Shown: positions 52,288-61,853, counted from the first letter of the stretch. The stretch is 64,000 nucleotides of DNA from Streptomyces marinisediminis (GCF_026262575.1 NZ_JAPKFL010000020.1:31044-95043), one strand, 5' to 3'. Made by a program: numbers and translations. The notes: generated by a model not told the origin, from the letters alone.

Positions 52288-54648
52288 ATGCGGTGGTTGG
52301 TGGGGTGGAGCAGCACCGCGGCGGGCCGGGCCCGCGTCCCCGGCGGCCTGGCCGAAGGCAGCCTGTGCCCCGTGGGCGGCCACCGGCTCTGGGGCGGCAC
52401 CGACCCGCTGTGGGCGGTGGGCGACTGGCGCCCGGACGAGGTCCGCGTCGTGGACGGCGGCCGGGACGCCCACCTCGCCGTCTTCGGCCACTGCGGCGCC
52501 GGTGACGAGGACCTGCGCGTCGGCCTGCGCGCCGCCCGCGGGGGAGCCCTGCGCCACCTCACCTCCTGGCCCGGTTCCTACACCGCCGTCGCCCGGATCG
52601 GCCGGCGCGTGGCCGTCACGACCGACCTCGCCGGCGCCCGGCCCGTCTTCCACACCCCGTTCGCGGGGGGCACCGCCTACGCCACCGCCGCGCTGACCCT
52701 CGCCGATCTCGTGGAGGCCCAACTCGACGTCGGCCACCTCGGCGCCCTGCTCGCCATGCCCGACGTGCCCGAGGCCCTCGGCGACAGCACCCCCTACACC
52801 GGCGTCCACCGCGTACCGCCGGGGCACGCGCTGATCCTGCGCGAAGGCGGCTCCCGGGAGATCGCGAGCTACGAGCCCGCCGCGCCCACCGTCGTCGCCG
52901 CCCCGCCCGTGGAGGCCGACGCGGCGGTGGGCGCGGTGCGCGACGCCCTCGTGGACGCCGTCCGGGTCCGGCTGGCCGCGCCCCGGCACGTCCCGGACGC
53001 CTACACCGCCGCGCCGGAGGCCGCACCGGACGCCGACGGCACCCCGGGCACCCCCGGCGCCGTCCGTCCCGACGGCCGACCCGGCGACGCGCACGGACCG
53101 CACGGGGCGCACGGACCGCACCGGGCGCACGAGCCGCGCGGGGAGTACGAGCCGCGCGGGGAGTACGAGCGGTACGCCGCGTACGGGCGGGGCGCAGGCG
53201 GGCACGTGCCCGGCGCCCGCGACGGCCGCGACCCCGGCCCCGTGCCCGGCCTGGGCCCCGACGCCCGCCGGGGGACCCCCGCCCCCGGCCTGGGCGCCGA
53301 CCTCTCCGGCGGGGCCGCCTCCGCCACGCTCGCCCTGCTCGCAGCCGGCCTGCCCGGCGTGCCCGGCACCATCGCGGGCGCCCCGGGAACCGTCGCCGGA
53401 CAGCGGCTGCTCGCCGTGACCTTCAACGACCTCACGGCCACCGCCGACCCGGCGCGCCAGGACGAGCTGGAACGCGCCCGCGCCGTCGCCGCCGACCCCC
53501 GGCTCCACCACGTCGTCGTCACCGGGCACGAGGAGGCGCTGCCCTACGCCGGGCTGTGGGACCTGCTGCGGCTGCCGCTGCCCGACGAGCCCGGGCCCGC
53601 GCTCGTCGTCGCCGCCCGGCACCGGGCCAGGCTGGCCGGCGGCAGCGCCGACCAGCTCACCGGCTACGGCGCACGCCAGGTGTTCGACGCCCACCCGGCC
53701 CGCCTCGCCGACCTGCTGCGCGACCGGCGCCGCCGCCACCTGCTGCGCCCGGCCGCCGCGCTCGCCGCCGCCGAGGGCGCCCCGCGCGGCCGGGCCCTGC
53801 TGGTGCCCTTCGCGCTCTACCGGGCGGCCCGCCGCCTGGCCCGCACCCCGCACCGTGACGGCGTGGCCGCCGCCGCCCGCCGCCTGCGCGCACGCGACCT
53901 CACCGGCTCCGGCCACCCCGAGGAGGACGGCGCGCTGGAGGCGTCGCTGGCCGCGCTCGCCTGGTGCCGCCCCGGCCCCGCCGCCCGCTGGATGACCGGC
54001 GAGGCGCTCGCTGACGTATCGATTCGCCTGGAGCACGCCGCGCGGCGTGCCGACACCGGCGACGGGCTGCGCCCGGGGGTGCACCGGGCCCGCGCCGCGC
54101 TGGCCCGGCACGCCGCCGACTACCGGGCGCTCGAACAGCTCGCCGCCGCGCGCGGGCAGCGGCTGCACGCCCCGTACCTGGACAACCAGGTGGTCCGCGC
54201 CGCCCGGGAGCTGCCCGAGGCGCTGCGCGTGCGACCGGGTGCGCGCGCGTCCGTCCTGCGCGCGGTCCTCGCCGGGGCCGGGGCGCGCGACCTGCCGCCC
54301 GGCTGGGGCTCGCCCACGCACGCCGCGCACACCGCCGCCCTCCGCGCCGGGCTGCGGGCGCACGGCGAGGAACTCCTCGACCTCTTCGCCACGTCCTGGC
54401 TCGCCCACGCCGGCCTGGTGGACGCCCACGCGCTGCGGGACGCGCTGCACGCCGCGGTGCGCGGGGAGGCGCTCCCGCCGGACGGATTGGCCGAACTCGT
54501 CTCCACCGAGCTGTGGTTGCGGCGGCTCACCCAGCGGCGCGGCACGAGCTGGACGGGCGCCGCCGCGCCGCGCAGCCGCGCCGTCTCCGCCGGGGTGCCG
54601 GGGCGCACGGTGGCGGCCCGCCCCGCCGCCCCGCTCGAAGGAGCCTGA
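52288..54648 (+). CDS. Asparagine synthase homologue with altered active sites
   Basis: A 786-residue protein. Its N-terminal half resembles the Ntn/glutaminase-like domain but lacks the catalytic Cys2 (it starts MRWLVGW), as in lasso-peptide and beta-lactam synthetases. The ATP-pyrophosphatase loop, normally SGGxDS, reads DLSGGAASATLALL near 338: the Asp is Ala. Later blocks keep the family pattern (AGGSADQLTGYGARQVF, APYLDNQVVRAARELPEALR). A disordered insert with HGPHGAHGPH and RGEYEPRGEYE repeats sits at about 255-300. It may be a non-catalytic regulator or an enzyme with changed chemistry. No peptide precursor is near. Confidence 0.8.
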   Translation: MRWLVGWSSTAAGRARVPGGLAEGSLCPVGGHRLWGGTDPLWAVGDWRPDEVRVVDGGRDAHLAVFGHCGAGDEDLRVGLRAARGGALRHLTSWPGSYTAVARIGRRVAVTTDLAGARPVFHTPFAGGTAYATAALTLADLVEAQLDVGHLGALLAMPDVPEALGDSTPYTGVHRVPPGHALILREGGSREIASYEPAAPTVVAAPPVEADAAVGAVRDALVDAVRVRLAAPRHVPDAYTAAPEAAPDADGTPGTPGAVRPDGRPGDAHGPHGAHGPHRAHEPRGEYEPRGEYERYAAYGRGAGGHVPGARDGRDPGPVPGLGPDARRGTPAPGLGADLSGGAASATLALLAAGLPGVPGTIAGAPGTVAGQRLLAVTFNDLTATADPARQDELERARAVAADPRLHHVVVTGHEEALPYAGLWDLLRLPLPDEPGPALVVAARHRARLAGGSADQLTGYGARQVFDAHPARLADLLRDRRRRHLLRPAAALAAAEGAPRGRALLVPFALYRAARRLARTPHRDGVAAAARRLRARDLTGSGHPEEDGALEASLAALAWCRPGPAARWMTGEALADVSIRLEHAARRADTGDGLRPGVHRARAALARHAADYRALEQLAAARGQRLHAPYLDNQVVRAARELPEALRVRPGARASVLRAVLAGAGARDLPPGWGSPTHAAHTAALRAGLRAHGEELLDLFATSWLAHAGLVDAHALRDALHAAVRGEALPPDGLAELVSTELWLRRLTQRRGTSWTGAAAPRSRAVSAGVPGRTVAARPAAPLEGA

Positions 54649-54663
54649 CGCGGGCCGCCCGCG

Positions 54664-56757
54664 TCACCGGCAGTGGAGCACGGAACGCGCCCAGTCCGCC
54701 TGCGTCACCGACCCGTACGGCCCGTGCGGCTCGACCACCAGGCTCACCACCCGCACCCCGGCCAGCGGCACGCGCACCGGCACGGGCGGCTCGCCACCGC
54801 GCACCACGCCGGAGCGCCACAGCGGCCGCCCGTCCCCGAGCACGCTGAAGCGCGCCGCGCCCAGGCCCAGCGTCAGGTCGTCCACCCCGGCGAGCGCCTC
54901 GTAGCCGGTGCACTCCCGCCGCAGGTCCACGAGCACGGTGGACGGCGCCTGGACCGTGATCCCGTGCGGGTACGTCCGGCCGCCGACGCGCAGCGGCCCG
55001 CGCGGCCACACCGGGCTGCTCCCTTCGACGCGCACGGCCGGACCGTCGCCGCCCAGCACGTCGAACGGCAGCGTGCTGAGCCGGTACGCGACCGGGGCCG
55101 GCGGCTCGGGCGGAGCGGTCGGCGGCGCCGACGTACGCGACGGGGCCGGGGCCGGGGACGGACTGGGCGGCGGGCCGGGGGACGAGGGTGGTGGGGCGGA
55201 CGGCTCGGGAGGCGCCGTCTTCGGGGCGGCCTCCGGGGGCGGAGGCGGAACGGTGGACGGGGCCGTGGCCGGTGTCGCCGACGCGCGCGGGGCGGGTGGC
55301 ACGGGCGCCGGGGGCTCGGGTGCCGGTCGCGGGGCCCGCGTGACCGGGGGATCGGCCGGTGCGGTGGGAGCGGGGGACGGCCGGGCCTGCGGCGGAGGCG
55401 GCTCGCCCGGCTGCGGAGCACCGGCCAGCGCCAGCACCAGCGCCACGGCCGCCGCCGCGGCGGCCAGCACCGCGCCGGCCCCGGCCTTCACCGGCGCGCC
55501 CACCCCGGCCCCTCCGGTGCCTCCGGGGCCGGCCCCTGCCCCGGTGCCACCGCCCGCGCTCGCTCCGGCTCCGGCTCCCGCGCCCGCGTTCGCCCCGGCT
55601 CCGGCTCCCGCGCCCGCCGCCGTGGCGGTGGCCGTGCCGAGCGCTCCCGCGCCGGCGGCCTGGGCCGTGTACTCGGCGGCGAACCAGCCGATGACGGCGA
55701 CCGGGAGCAGGCCGCGCAGCCGGGCGTTGAGGTCGCTGAGCTCCAGGGCCGCCGTCCGGCACCGGGCGCAGCCCTCCAGGTGCCGGCGCACGCCGCGCTC
55801 GGCGCGGGTGCGCAGGGCGCCACGGGCGTACGCCCCGAGCCGGTCCGCGTGCTGCGCGCAGGAGCCGCCCGTCGTCAGCGCGTCGCTGACGTGGGCTTGC
55901 AGGTACGCCTGGCGCAGCCCCTCGCGGGCCCGGTGGGCGAGGACGGCGGTGGCGTTGGGCGTGAGCCCGAGCAGCGGTGCCACCTCGTGCGGCGGCGCCT
56001 GCTCGACGGTGGTGTGCCACAGCACCGTCTGCCAGCGCTCGGGCAGGGCGCGGAAGGCCCGCACCACCAGCGCCTGCTCGGCCGCGTGCAGGGCCCGCAC
56101 GTCCGCGCCGAACGCCAGGGTCTCGTCCGCCGCGGCCCGCCGTCCGCCCGCCGCGGCGACGGCGAACGCCGCGAAGTCGTCGACCAGGTGCTCGCGGCGC
56201 CGGGTGCGGACCCAGTGGGCGGCGGCGTGCCGCACCGCCGCCAGCAGGTAGGGGCGCACCGCCGTCCGCGGGCCGCTTCCGCCGCGCACCGCGAGCAGGG
56301 TGCGCGCGAAGACCTCGTGGGTGAGGTCGTCCGCCGTGTCGGCGTCCCGGCAGCAGGCGCGCGCGTACCGCCGCACGGCCTCGGAGTGCCGCCGGTAGAG
56401 CTCGCCGTAGGCCTGCCCGTCGCCCTCGCGCATCCGGGCGAGCAGCTCCGCGTCCGCGACCCCGGCCCGCGCCCCCTCGGCGGGCCGTTCCGCCTCGCCG
56501 CGCGGGGCCGGGCGCTGAGGCGGTACGGCCTGCCCACCGCGCCCGCGGGCGTGCCGCGGGCCCGTGCGGCCGGACCGGCGCGCGGCGCGCCCGCCCTGCT
56601 GCGGCACCCTCGGTCCCGTCGGTCCCGTCGGTCCCGTCGGCCGCCCGGGCCCGGCCACCGGGCGTGCCCCGGCTCCCTCCGCTCCGTCGCGCGCCTCGCC
56701 CGCTCCGTCGCGCGCTCCGTCCGCGCCACCGCGCGGCTCGCGCTCCTCAACGCCCAT
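54664..56757 (-). CDS. ECF sigma factor fused to zinc anti-sigma, membrane and NPCBM domains
   Basis: A 697-residue fusion. A disordered N-terminus (1-100) is followed by sigma region 2 (105-160: ELLARMREGDGQAYGELYRR, TADDLTHEVFARTLLAV) and region 4 (225-285: FRALPERWQTVLWHTTVEQA, LLGLTPNATAVLAHRA). Next is an anti-sigma zinc finger, H326xxxC330xxC333. A Gly/Ala stretch and one membrane helix (425-446) lead to a Pro-rich spacer and a C-terminal NPCBM carbohydrate-binding domain (about 565-697: RTYPHGITVQAPSTVLVDL, VVRGGEPPVPVRVPLAG). It is probably a one-protein sensor of the cell surface, with the sigma part tethered. Start ATG 56757 is tentative. Confidence 0.85.
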   Translation of the reverse strand: MGVEEREPRGGADGARDGAGEARDGAEGAGARPVAGPGRPTGPTGPTGPRVPQQGGRAARRSGRTGPRHARGRGGQAVPPQRPAPRGEAERPAEGARAGVADAELLARMREGDGQAYGELYRRHSEAVRRYARACCRDADTADDLTHEVFARTLLAVRGGSGPRTAVRPYLLAAVRHAAAHWVRTRRREHLVDDFAAFAVAAAGGRRAAADETLAFGADVRALHAAEQALVVRAFRALPERWQTVLWHTTVEQAPPHEVAPLLGLTPNATAVLAHRAREGLRQAYLQAHVSDALTTGGSCAQHADRLGAYARGALRTRAERGVRRHLEGCARCRTAALELSDLNARLRGLLPVAVIGWFAAEYTAQAAGAGALGTATATAAGAGAGAGANAGAGAGAGASAGGGTGAGAGPGGTGGAGVGAPVKAGAGAVLAAAAAAVALVLALAGAPQPGEPPPPQARPSPAPTAPADPPVTRAPRPAPEPPAPVPPAPRASATPATAPSTVPPPPPEAAPKTAPPEPSAPPPSSPGPPPSPSPAPAPSRTSAPPTAPPEPPAPVAYRLSTLPFDVLGGDGPAVRVEGSSPVWPRGPLRVGGRTYPHGITVQAPSTVLVDLRRECTGYEALAGVDDLTLGLGAARFSVLGDGRPLWRSGVVRGGEPPVPVRVPLAGVRVVSLVVEPHGPYGSVTQADWARSVLHCR

Positions 56758-56885
56758 CGTGGCCGCCCCCACACTCCCAGCCCAGCACCGGGTGAGCGTG
56801 GCACGCCGGGAACGCCCGCGGCCGGGGTCCGGGCGTGAATCACCCGGGCGGGGCGGCCTCGGACGTCAGTGCGACGCGGCGTCGC

Positions 56886-58109
56886 TCAGCGTTCCGGGCG
56901 CGCGCGCAGCCCTTCCAACAGGATGTCCAGCAGCCGCAGGGAGGCCTGCTCCTGCTGCTCGGCGTCCGGCAGTGCGGGGGCGGCGGTGGCGATGACGAGC
57001 AGGACGTCCCCCACGGTGACGTCCGGCCGCAGCGCACCCACGTCCCGCGCCCGGCGCACCAGCTCGCCGACGACCGACAGCAGTTCGGCCGAGTCCGCGT
57101 CCACCGGGACGCCCGGCGCCCCGGCCGCCTCCGGTGCCGCCCCGCCCGGCGCCCCGCCGGCGTCGGCGGGTTCGCCGGCGTCGACAGGCCCGGCGGCTTC
57201 CGCGGGCCCGGCGGTTTCCGTCGGTATGACCGGCTCACCGGGTCCACCCGCCCCCGTGGCCCCGGGCCGACGCTGCTGCGGCACGTGCGGCCCCGCCTCG
57301 GCGTCGCCGGGGTCCGCCACCGGACCGGGCACCGCTCCCACGCGCAGGACCTCCGGCGGCAGCAGGCGCCCCGCCCCGGAGGCGGCCGAGGTGCGCAGGA
57401 ACGAGGCCAGCGCCGGCCACGGCTCCTGCTCCCGCCACAGCGCCGTGCGCGCCTGCTCCGTCAGCCGCGCCGTCTCCTCCCGGGCTATCCGCCGGACGAG
57501 CACGTCCTTGCTCGGGAAGCGCCGGTACACCGTGCCCACGCCCACCCGGGCGCGGCGCGCCACGTCCTCCATCGGCGCGCCGTAGCCCAGCTCGCCGAAG
57601 ACCTCGCGTGCCGCACGCAGCACGTGTTCCAGGTTCCGCTGGGCGTCGATCCGCAGCCGGGCGGGTTTGCCCTGCGCACCGCCGACACCGTCGGCCTGGC
57701 CCGGGGCGCCCGCCGCGCCCGCCGGCGCCGTCTCCGTACCCGGCTCGCGCTCACCGGTGCCGCCCGGGCCCGGCACCGCGTGCGGCACCACACCACCCGG
57801 CGCGTCCCCCGCGGCGGGCCCGGGCGACCCGTCCGCCTCGCCCGGTCGGCCCGAGGCGTGGGCCGTGGCCCTGCCTCCCGCGCCTCCCGCGCCTCCCGCG
57901 CCTCCCGCCACGAGCGCCATACGGCCGCGCGGCGCCGGGGCCCCCTCGACGGCGCGCTCGCCGCGCACGTCCTGAACCGCGCGCCCGTTGTCGCCGCCGC
58001 GGACCTCCTGGACGCCGCGGACCTCCTGAACTCCGCGCATCTCCCGGACGCCGCGCATCTCCTCCGCGCCGTGCAGGTCATGAACGCCGTGAATGCCCTG
58101 AATACGCAT
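56886..58109 (-). CDS. TetR-family regulator with repetitive N-terminal extension
   Basis: A 407-residue protein from ATG 58109 (GGGGGAAG upstream). The TetR helix-turn-helix lies unusually far in (about 155-210: LEHVLRAAREVFGELGYGAP, MEDVARRARVGVGTVYRRFP). The first 50 residues contain tandem MRGVREMRGVQEVRG-type repeats, and 65-145 are Gly/Pro/Ala-rich. The ligand domain is interrupted by another Pro/Gly/Glu linker, leaving a C-terminal helix bundle (ALPDAEQQEQASLRLLDILL). The good ribosome site supports the long form. Its target is unknown; ndh is the divergent neighbour. Confidence 0.83.
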   Translation of the reverse strand: MRIQGIHGVHDLHGAEEMRGVREMRGVQEVRGVQEVRGGDNGRAVQDVRGERAVEGAPAPRGRMALVAGGAGGAGGAGGRATAHASGRPGEADGSPGPAAGDAPGGVVPHAVPGPGGTGEREPGTETAPAGAAGAPGQADGVGGAQGKPARLRIDAQRNLEHVLRAAREVFGELGYGAPMEDVARRARVGVGTVYRRFPSKDVLVRRIAREETARLTEQARTALWREQEPWPALASFLRTSAASGAGRLLPPEVLRVGAVPGPVADPGDAEAGPHVPQQRRPGATGAGGPGEPVIPTETAGPAEAAGPVDAGEPADAGGAPGGAAPEAAGAPGVPVDADSAELLSVVGELVRRARDVGALRPDVTVGDVLLVIATAAPALPDAEQQEQASLRLLDILLEGLRARPER

Positions 58110-58444
58110 GGGTCTTCCCCCGAAAATCACTGTCTCCCCCCGGAGACTCCCCTCCTGTGAACGCCGGGCTTCCAGCACCCTCCCCGCCTCACCCCGGCCG
58201 TACGAACATAGTTGACCCCAGGTCACGACAGAAGAGGGCTGACTCCCGGCGCGTCCCGCCGTCGGGGATTACTCCATTCGGCGTGGCCCGCGCGCCTCCG
58301 GGCACGCGCGGCGCAACCCCGGCTGAACTGCGCCTTTCCCTGCGCTATCCATCTGGCGAGCCATCCGGAAGGAAAGCCTCCACTCGTCGTACAAATTCGT
58401 CAGCCCTGTGGACAAACACGTGCCCGCAGGTGCGTCATGGATGA
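58110..58444. other. 335-bp divergent promoter region of TetR and ndh
   Basis: Contains GTTGACCCCAGGTCACGAC near 58210-58230 (a TTGACC box) but no clear palindrome. No gene is recognised. Confidence 0.45.
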
Positions 58445-59842
58445 GTGACGCGAGGACAGGGGTCCCAGTTGACGAAGGAACCGGTGCGCATTCTGGTGGT
58501 CGGCGGCGGCTACGTCGGCATGTACACCGCGCTGCGCCTGCAGAAGAAGTTGAAACAGGAACTGAAGCAGGCGCGAGAGGGACGGGGCGGCGTCGAGATC
58601 GCTCTCGTCAGCCCCGAGCCGTACATGACGTACCAGCCCTTTCTCCCCGAGGCCGGAGCCGGGTCGATCTCACCGCGCCACGTGGTCGTGCCGCTCCGCC
58701 GGGTCCTGCCGCACTGTCGCCTCGTCGTCGGCGAGGTCAGGGGCGTCGACCACGCCGAGCGCACCGCGACCGTCGAGACCGTCGCCACGCGGGACGAGGG
58801 CGGCGCCCCGCGGCGGCTGCGCTACGACGAGCTCGTGCTCGCCCCCGGCTCCGTCTCGCGCACCCTCCCCGTGCCCGGCCTCGCCGACGTCGGCATCGGC
58901 TTCAAGACCGTCGAAGAGGCCATCGGCCTGCGCAACCACGTGCTCGAACAGCTCGACATCGCCTCCTCCACGCGCGACCCGGCCGTCCGCGACGCCGCCC
59001 TCACCTTCGTCTTCGTCGGCGGCGGCTACGCCGGTGTGGAGGCACTCGCCGAGCTGGAGGACATGGCCCGCCACGCCTGCCGCTACTACCACAACCTCCG
59101 CCCCGAGGAGCTGAAGTGGATTCTGGTGGAGGCCACCGGGCGCATTCTCCCCGAGGTCGGAGAGGAGATGGGCCGCTACGCCGTGCGCGAGCTGCGCGCC
59201 CGCGCGGTCGACGTCCGCCTCGACACCCGCCTGGAGTCCTGCCTCGACCGCGTGGCCGTCCTCAGCGACGGCGCGCGCTTCCCCTGCCGCACGCTGGTGT
59301 GGACGGCGGGCGTCAAGCCGCACCCCGTGGTCGCCGCCACCGGTCTGCCGCGCACCGGACGCGGCAGGCTGCGCTGCACCGCCACCCTGCGCCTGGCGGA
59401 CACCGAGCACGCCTGGGCGGCCGGAGACGCCGCCGCCGTACCCGACCTCACCGCCGACGAAACCGGCGCCGAGTGCGCCCCCAACGCCCAGCACGCCGTC
59501 CGCCAGGCCCGCGTCCTGGCCGACAACCTGGTGGCGGCCCTGCGCGGCGGCGAGGAGACGCCCTACCGGCACGCCTACGCCGGTTCCGTCGCCTCGCTCG
59601 GTCTCCACAAGGGCGTCGCCCGCGTGTACGGTCGCAGGCTCAAGGGCTACCCCGCCTGGTTCATGCACCGCGCCTACCACCTCAGCCGCGTCCCCACGTT
59701 CAACCGTAAGGCCCGCGTCCTGGCGGAGTGGACCCTCGCCGGGTTCTTCAAGCGGGAGATCGTCTCCCTCGGCTCCCTGGAGCATCCACGCGCCGAGTTC
59801 GAGCTGGCCGCGGGCGACGGCCGACGGCCGCGCGAGGACTGA
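58445..59842 (+). CDS. ndh: Type II NADH dehydrogenase
   Basis: A 465-residue flavoprotein that passes electrons from NADH to menaquinone without pumping protons. FAD and NADH folds are RILVVGGGYVGMYTALRLQ and FVFVGGGYAGVEALAELEDM. Other blocks are TYQPFLPEAGAGSISPRHVV, VWTAGVKPHP, WAAGDAAAVPD and CAPNAQHAVRQARVLADNL, with the amphipathic membrane end near KARVLAEWTLAGFFKREI. The GTG at 58445 is used; a TTG at 58469 has a better placed AGGGG and may be the true start. Confidence 0.93.
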   Translation: MTRGQGSQLTKEPVRILVVGGGYVGMYTALRLQKKLKQELKQAREGRGGVEIALVSPEPYMTYQPFLPEAGAGSISPRHVVVPLRRVLPHCRLVVGEVRGVDHAERTATVETVATRDEGGAPRRLRYDELVLAPGSVSRTLPVPGLADVGIGFKTVEEAIGLRNHVLEQLDIASSTRDPAVRDAALTFVFVGGGYAGVEALAELEDMARHACRYYHNLRPEELKWILVEATGRILPEVGEEMGRYAVRELRARAVDVRLDTRLESCLDRVAVLSDGARFPCRTLVWTAGVKPHPVVAATGLPRTGRGRLRCTATLRLADTEHAWAAGDAAAVPDLTADETGAECAPNAQHAVRQARVLADNLVAALRGGEETPYRHAYAGSVASLGLHKGVARVYGRRLKGYPAWFMHRAYHLSRVPTFNRKARVLAEWTLAGFFKREIVSLGSLEHPRAEFELAAGDGRRPRED

Positions 59843-60032
59843 CGGATGTCAGTGCCGTCGGACACACTGCTCATGTGACGATGGGTGGGTCCATGGCGGC
59901 ACTGCGTGACGACCATGAGCCATCATGGACGCATCACGACGTCCGGGCGGGCCGCCTCCCAGCCCGCCCGGCCCGCGGTCCGCCGCGGCCGCACCACGCT
60001 TCCATCCCCAGCAGAATCGGACCTGAACCGCA

Positions 60033-61829
60033 GTGAACTTCACGCGCTGGAGCGCCCGACTGCCCGGTACCCCGCGACGCACCTTCGCGCGCGCCGGTCG
60101 GTCCGCCGACTCCGTGCCCGCCTCCGGCTCCGGCCGCGAGGTGCCACCGGCCCGCCGGTCGCTCCGCGGCCGCGCCGCCGCCGGCCCCGAAGCGTCGGCC
60201 GCGCGCACCGCCCACGGCCCGCGCCCGGACGCCGCCCGCGCCGCCGCCGGCGAGGAGCCGGCCTCCCGCCCCGCGCCCGGACCGGACGGGCTGTCCGTGG
60301 CCCACGTCCTCGGCCGCATCCCGGCCCTCGTCGCCCTCGTCCACGGCCCCGAACACCGCGTCGCCCACCTCAACGCCGCCTACCGCGAGGTCTTCGGCGA
60401 CCGCCGGGTGGGCGAACCCGCCCGCGCCTGCCTGCCCGAGCTCGTCGAGCTGGGCCTGCTGCCGCTCATGGACCAGGTGCTGCGCAGCGGCAGGCCGCGC
60501 ACCGTGAAGTCACGCCGCGTCAACGGCCACGGCAAGCACGGCTACTACACCTTCACCTGCACCCCGCTCGACCTCGCGGCGGACGGCCGCCCCGCGCCGC
60601 CGGGCGCCCGCCCCGAGCGCGGCGTGCTCGTGTTCGCCGCCGACGTCACCGACCAGGTGGAGTCCGCCGAGCGGCTGCGCGCCAGCGAGGCCCGGCAGCG
60701 CGAGGCGGCCGTCACCCTCCAGCGCAGCCTGCTGCCCCAGGGCCTGGAGCAGCCCGACGACCTGCGGGTGGCCGCCACCTACCGCCCCGGCGGCACCGAC
60801 GCGGCCGTCGGCGGCGACTGGTACGACGTCATCACCCTCGGCGCCGGACGCACCGCCCTGGTCATCGGCGACGTGATGGGCCGCGGGGTGCGTGCCGCCG
60901 CCGTCATGGGCCAGCTCCGCACCGCGGTCCGCGCCTACGCCCGGCTCGACCTGCCCCCGCACGAGGTGCTGCAACTGCTCGACGGCCTCGCCGCGGAGAT
61001 CGACGCCAGCCAGATCGCCACCTGCGTGTACGCCGTGCACGACCCGAGCGAGGGCACGCTCAGCTACGCGTCCGCCGGCCACCCGCCCGTCCTGGTGCGC
61101 GCCGCCGACGGCACGATCCACCGGGCCGAGGGCCCCACCGGCCCACCGCTGGGCACCGGCGGCTGGCTCTACACCTCCGGCTCCGTGGCCTTCCCCGTGG
61201 GCGCCTGCGCCGTGCTCTACACCGACGGGCTCGTCGAACGCCGGGACGCCGACATCGACGACGGGGTCGCCACCCTGGAGCGCGCCTTCGCGGGCGCCAC
61301 CGGCACCCCGGACGTCATGTGCGACCGCCTCCTGCGCGCCCTGGGCATCACCGCCGAACACGACGACGACGTCGCCCTGCTCGTCCTCCAGCACCCCAGC
61401 CGCGAGGGCGAGGACGCCGAGCTGTTCCGCAACGCCTCGCTCGACCTGCTCGGCGGCGTCGAGGCCGCCCCGCGCGCCCGCGCGTTCGCCTCCGGCGTGC
61501 TGACGTCCTGGCGCTTCCCCCGCGAGCTGCACGACCTCGGGGTGCTGGCCGCAGGCGAGCTGGTCGCCAACTCGCTCCAGCACGGCGTCCCGCCCATGCG
61601 GCTGCGGCTGCGGCGCACCGACCGCCGGCTCATCGTCGAGGTCACCGACGGCGACGACCACCTGCCCCGGCGCCGCCGCGCCGACCCGGGGGACGAGGCG
61701 GGCCGCGGCATCTCCATCGTCGCGACCATCGCCTCCAACTGGGGCTGCCGACGCACGCCGGACGGCGGCAAGGCGGTCTGGTGCGAGTTCGCCCTGCCCG
61801 GCTTCCGGCCGGCCCCGGCCCTCACCTGA
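60033..61829 (+). CDS. PAS-PP2C phosphatase with C-terminal serine-kinase (HATPase) domain
   Basis: A 598-residue soluble regulator. A disordered Arg/Ala/Pro N-terminus (1-85) leads to a PAS-like domain (90-210: IPALVALVHGPEHRVAHLNA). The RsbU-type PP2C domain follows (VGGDWYDVITLG, VIGDVMGRGVRAAAVMGQL, YTDGLVERRDADIDDGV, DDDVALLVL). The C-terminal RsbW-like ATPase has ELVANSLQHG and GRGISIVATIASNWG. Having both phosphatase and kinase in one chain suggests control of anti-anti-sigma factors, plausibly in the SigF/SigN circuits. GTG 60033 has only a weak ribosome site. Confidence 0.9.
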   Translation: MNFTRWSARLPGTPRRTFARAGRSADSVPASGSGREVPPARRSLRGRAAAGPEASAARTAHGPRPDAARAAAGEEPASRPAPGPDGLSVAHVLGRIPALVALVHGPEHRVAHLNAAYREVFGDRRVGEPARACLPELVELGLLPLMDQVLRSGRPRTVKSRRVNGHGKHGYYTFTCTPLDLAADGRPAPPGARPERGVLVFAADVTDQVESAERLRASEARQREAAVTLQRSLLPQGLEQPDDLRVAATYRPGGTDAAVGGDWYDVITLGAGRTALVIGDVMGRGVRAAAVMGQLRTAVRAYARLDLPPHEVLQLLDGLAAEIDASQIATCVYAVHDPSEGTLSYASAGHPPVLVRAADGTIHRAEGPTGPPLGTGGWLYTSGSVAFPVGACAVLYTDGLVERRDADIDDGVATLERAFAGATGTPDVMCDRLLRALGITAEHDDDVALLVLQHPSREGEDAELFRNASLDLLGGVEAAPRARAFASGVLTSWRFPRELHDLGVLAAGELVANSLQHGVPPMRLRLRRTDRRLIVEVTDGDDHLPRRRRADPGDEAGRGISIVATIASNWGCRRTPDGGKAVWCEFALPGFRPAPALT

Positions 61830-61853
61830 CCCCCGGCGGCTCCGCCCGCGGGC

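Noticed and set aside
52288..54648. Lasso-peptide biosynthetic cluster suggested by the AsnB-like protein
   Set aside because: No precursor peptide, B-protein or transporter gene nearby, and the ATP-loop Asp is missing.
58140..58165. Rex/redox operator upstream of ndh (TGTGAAC half-site)
   Set aside because: Only one half-site; the TTCACA partner is missing.
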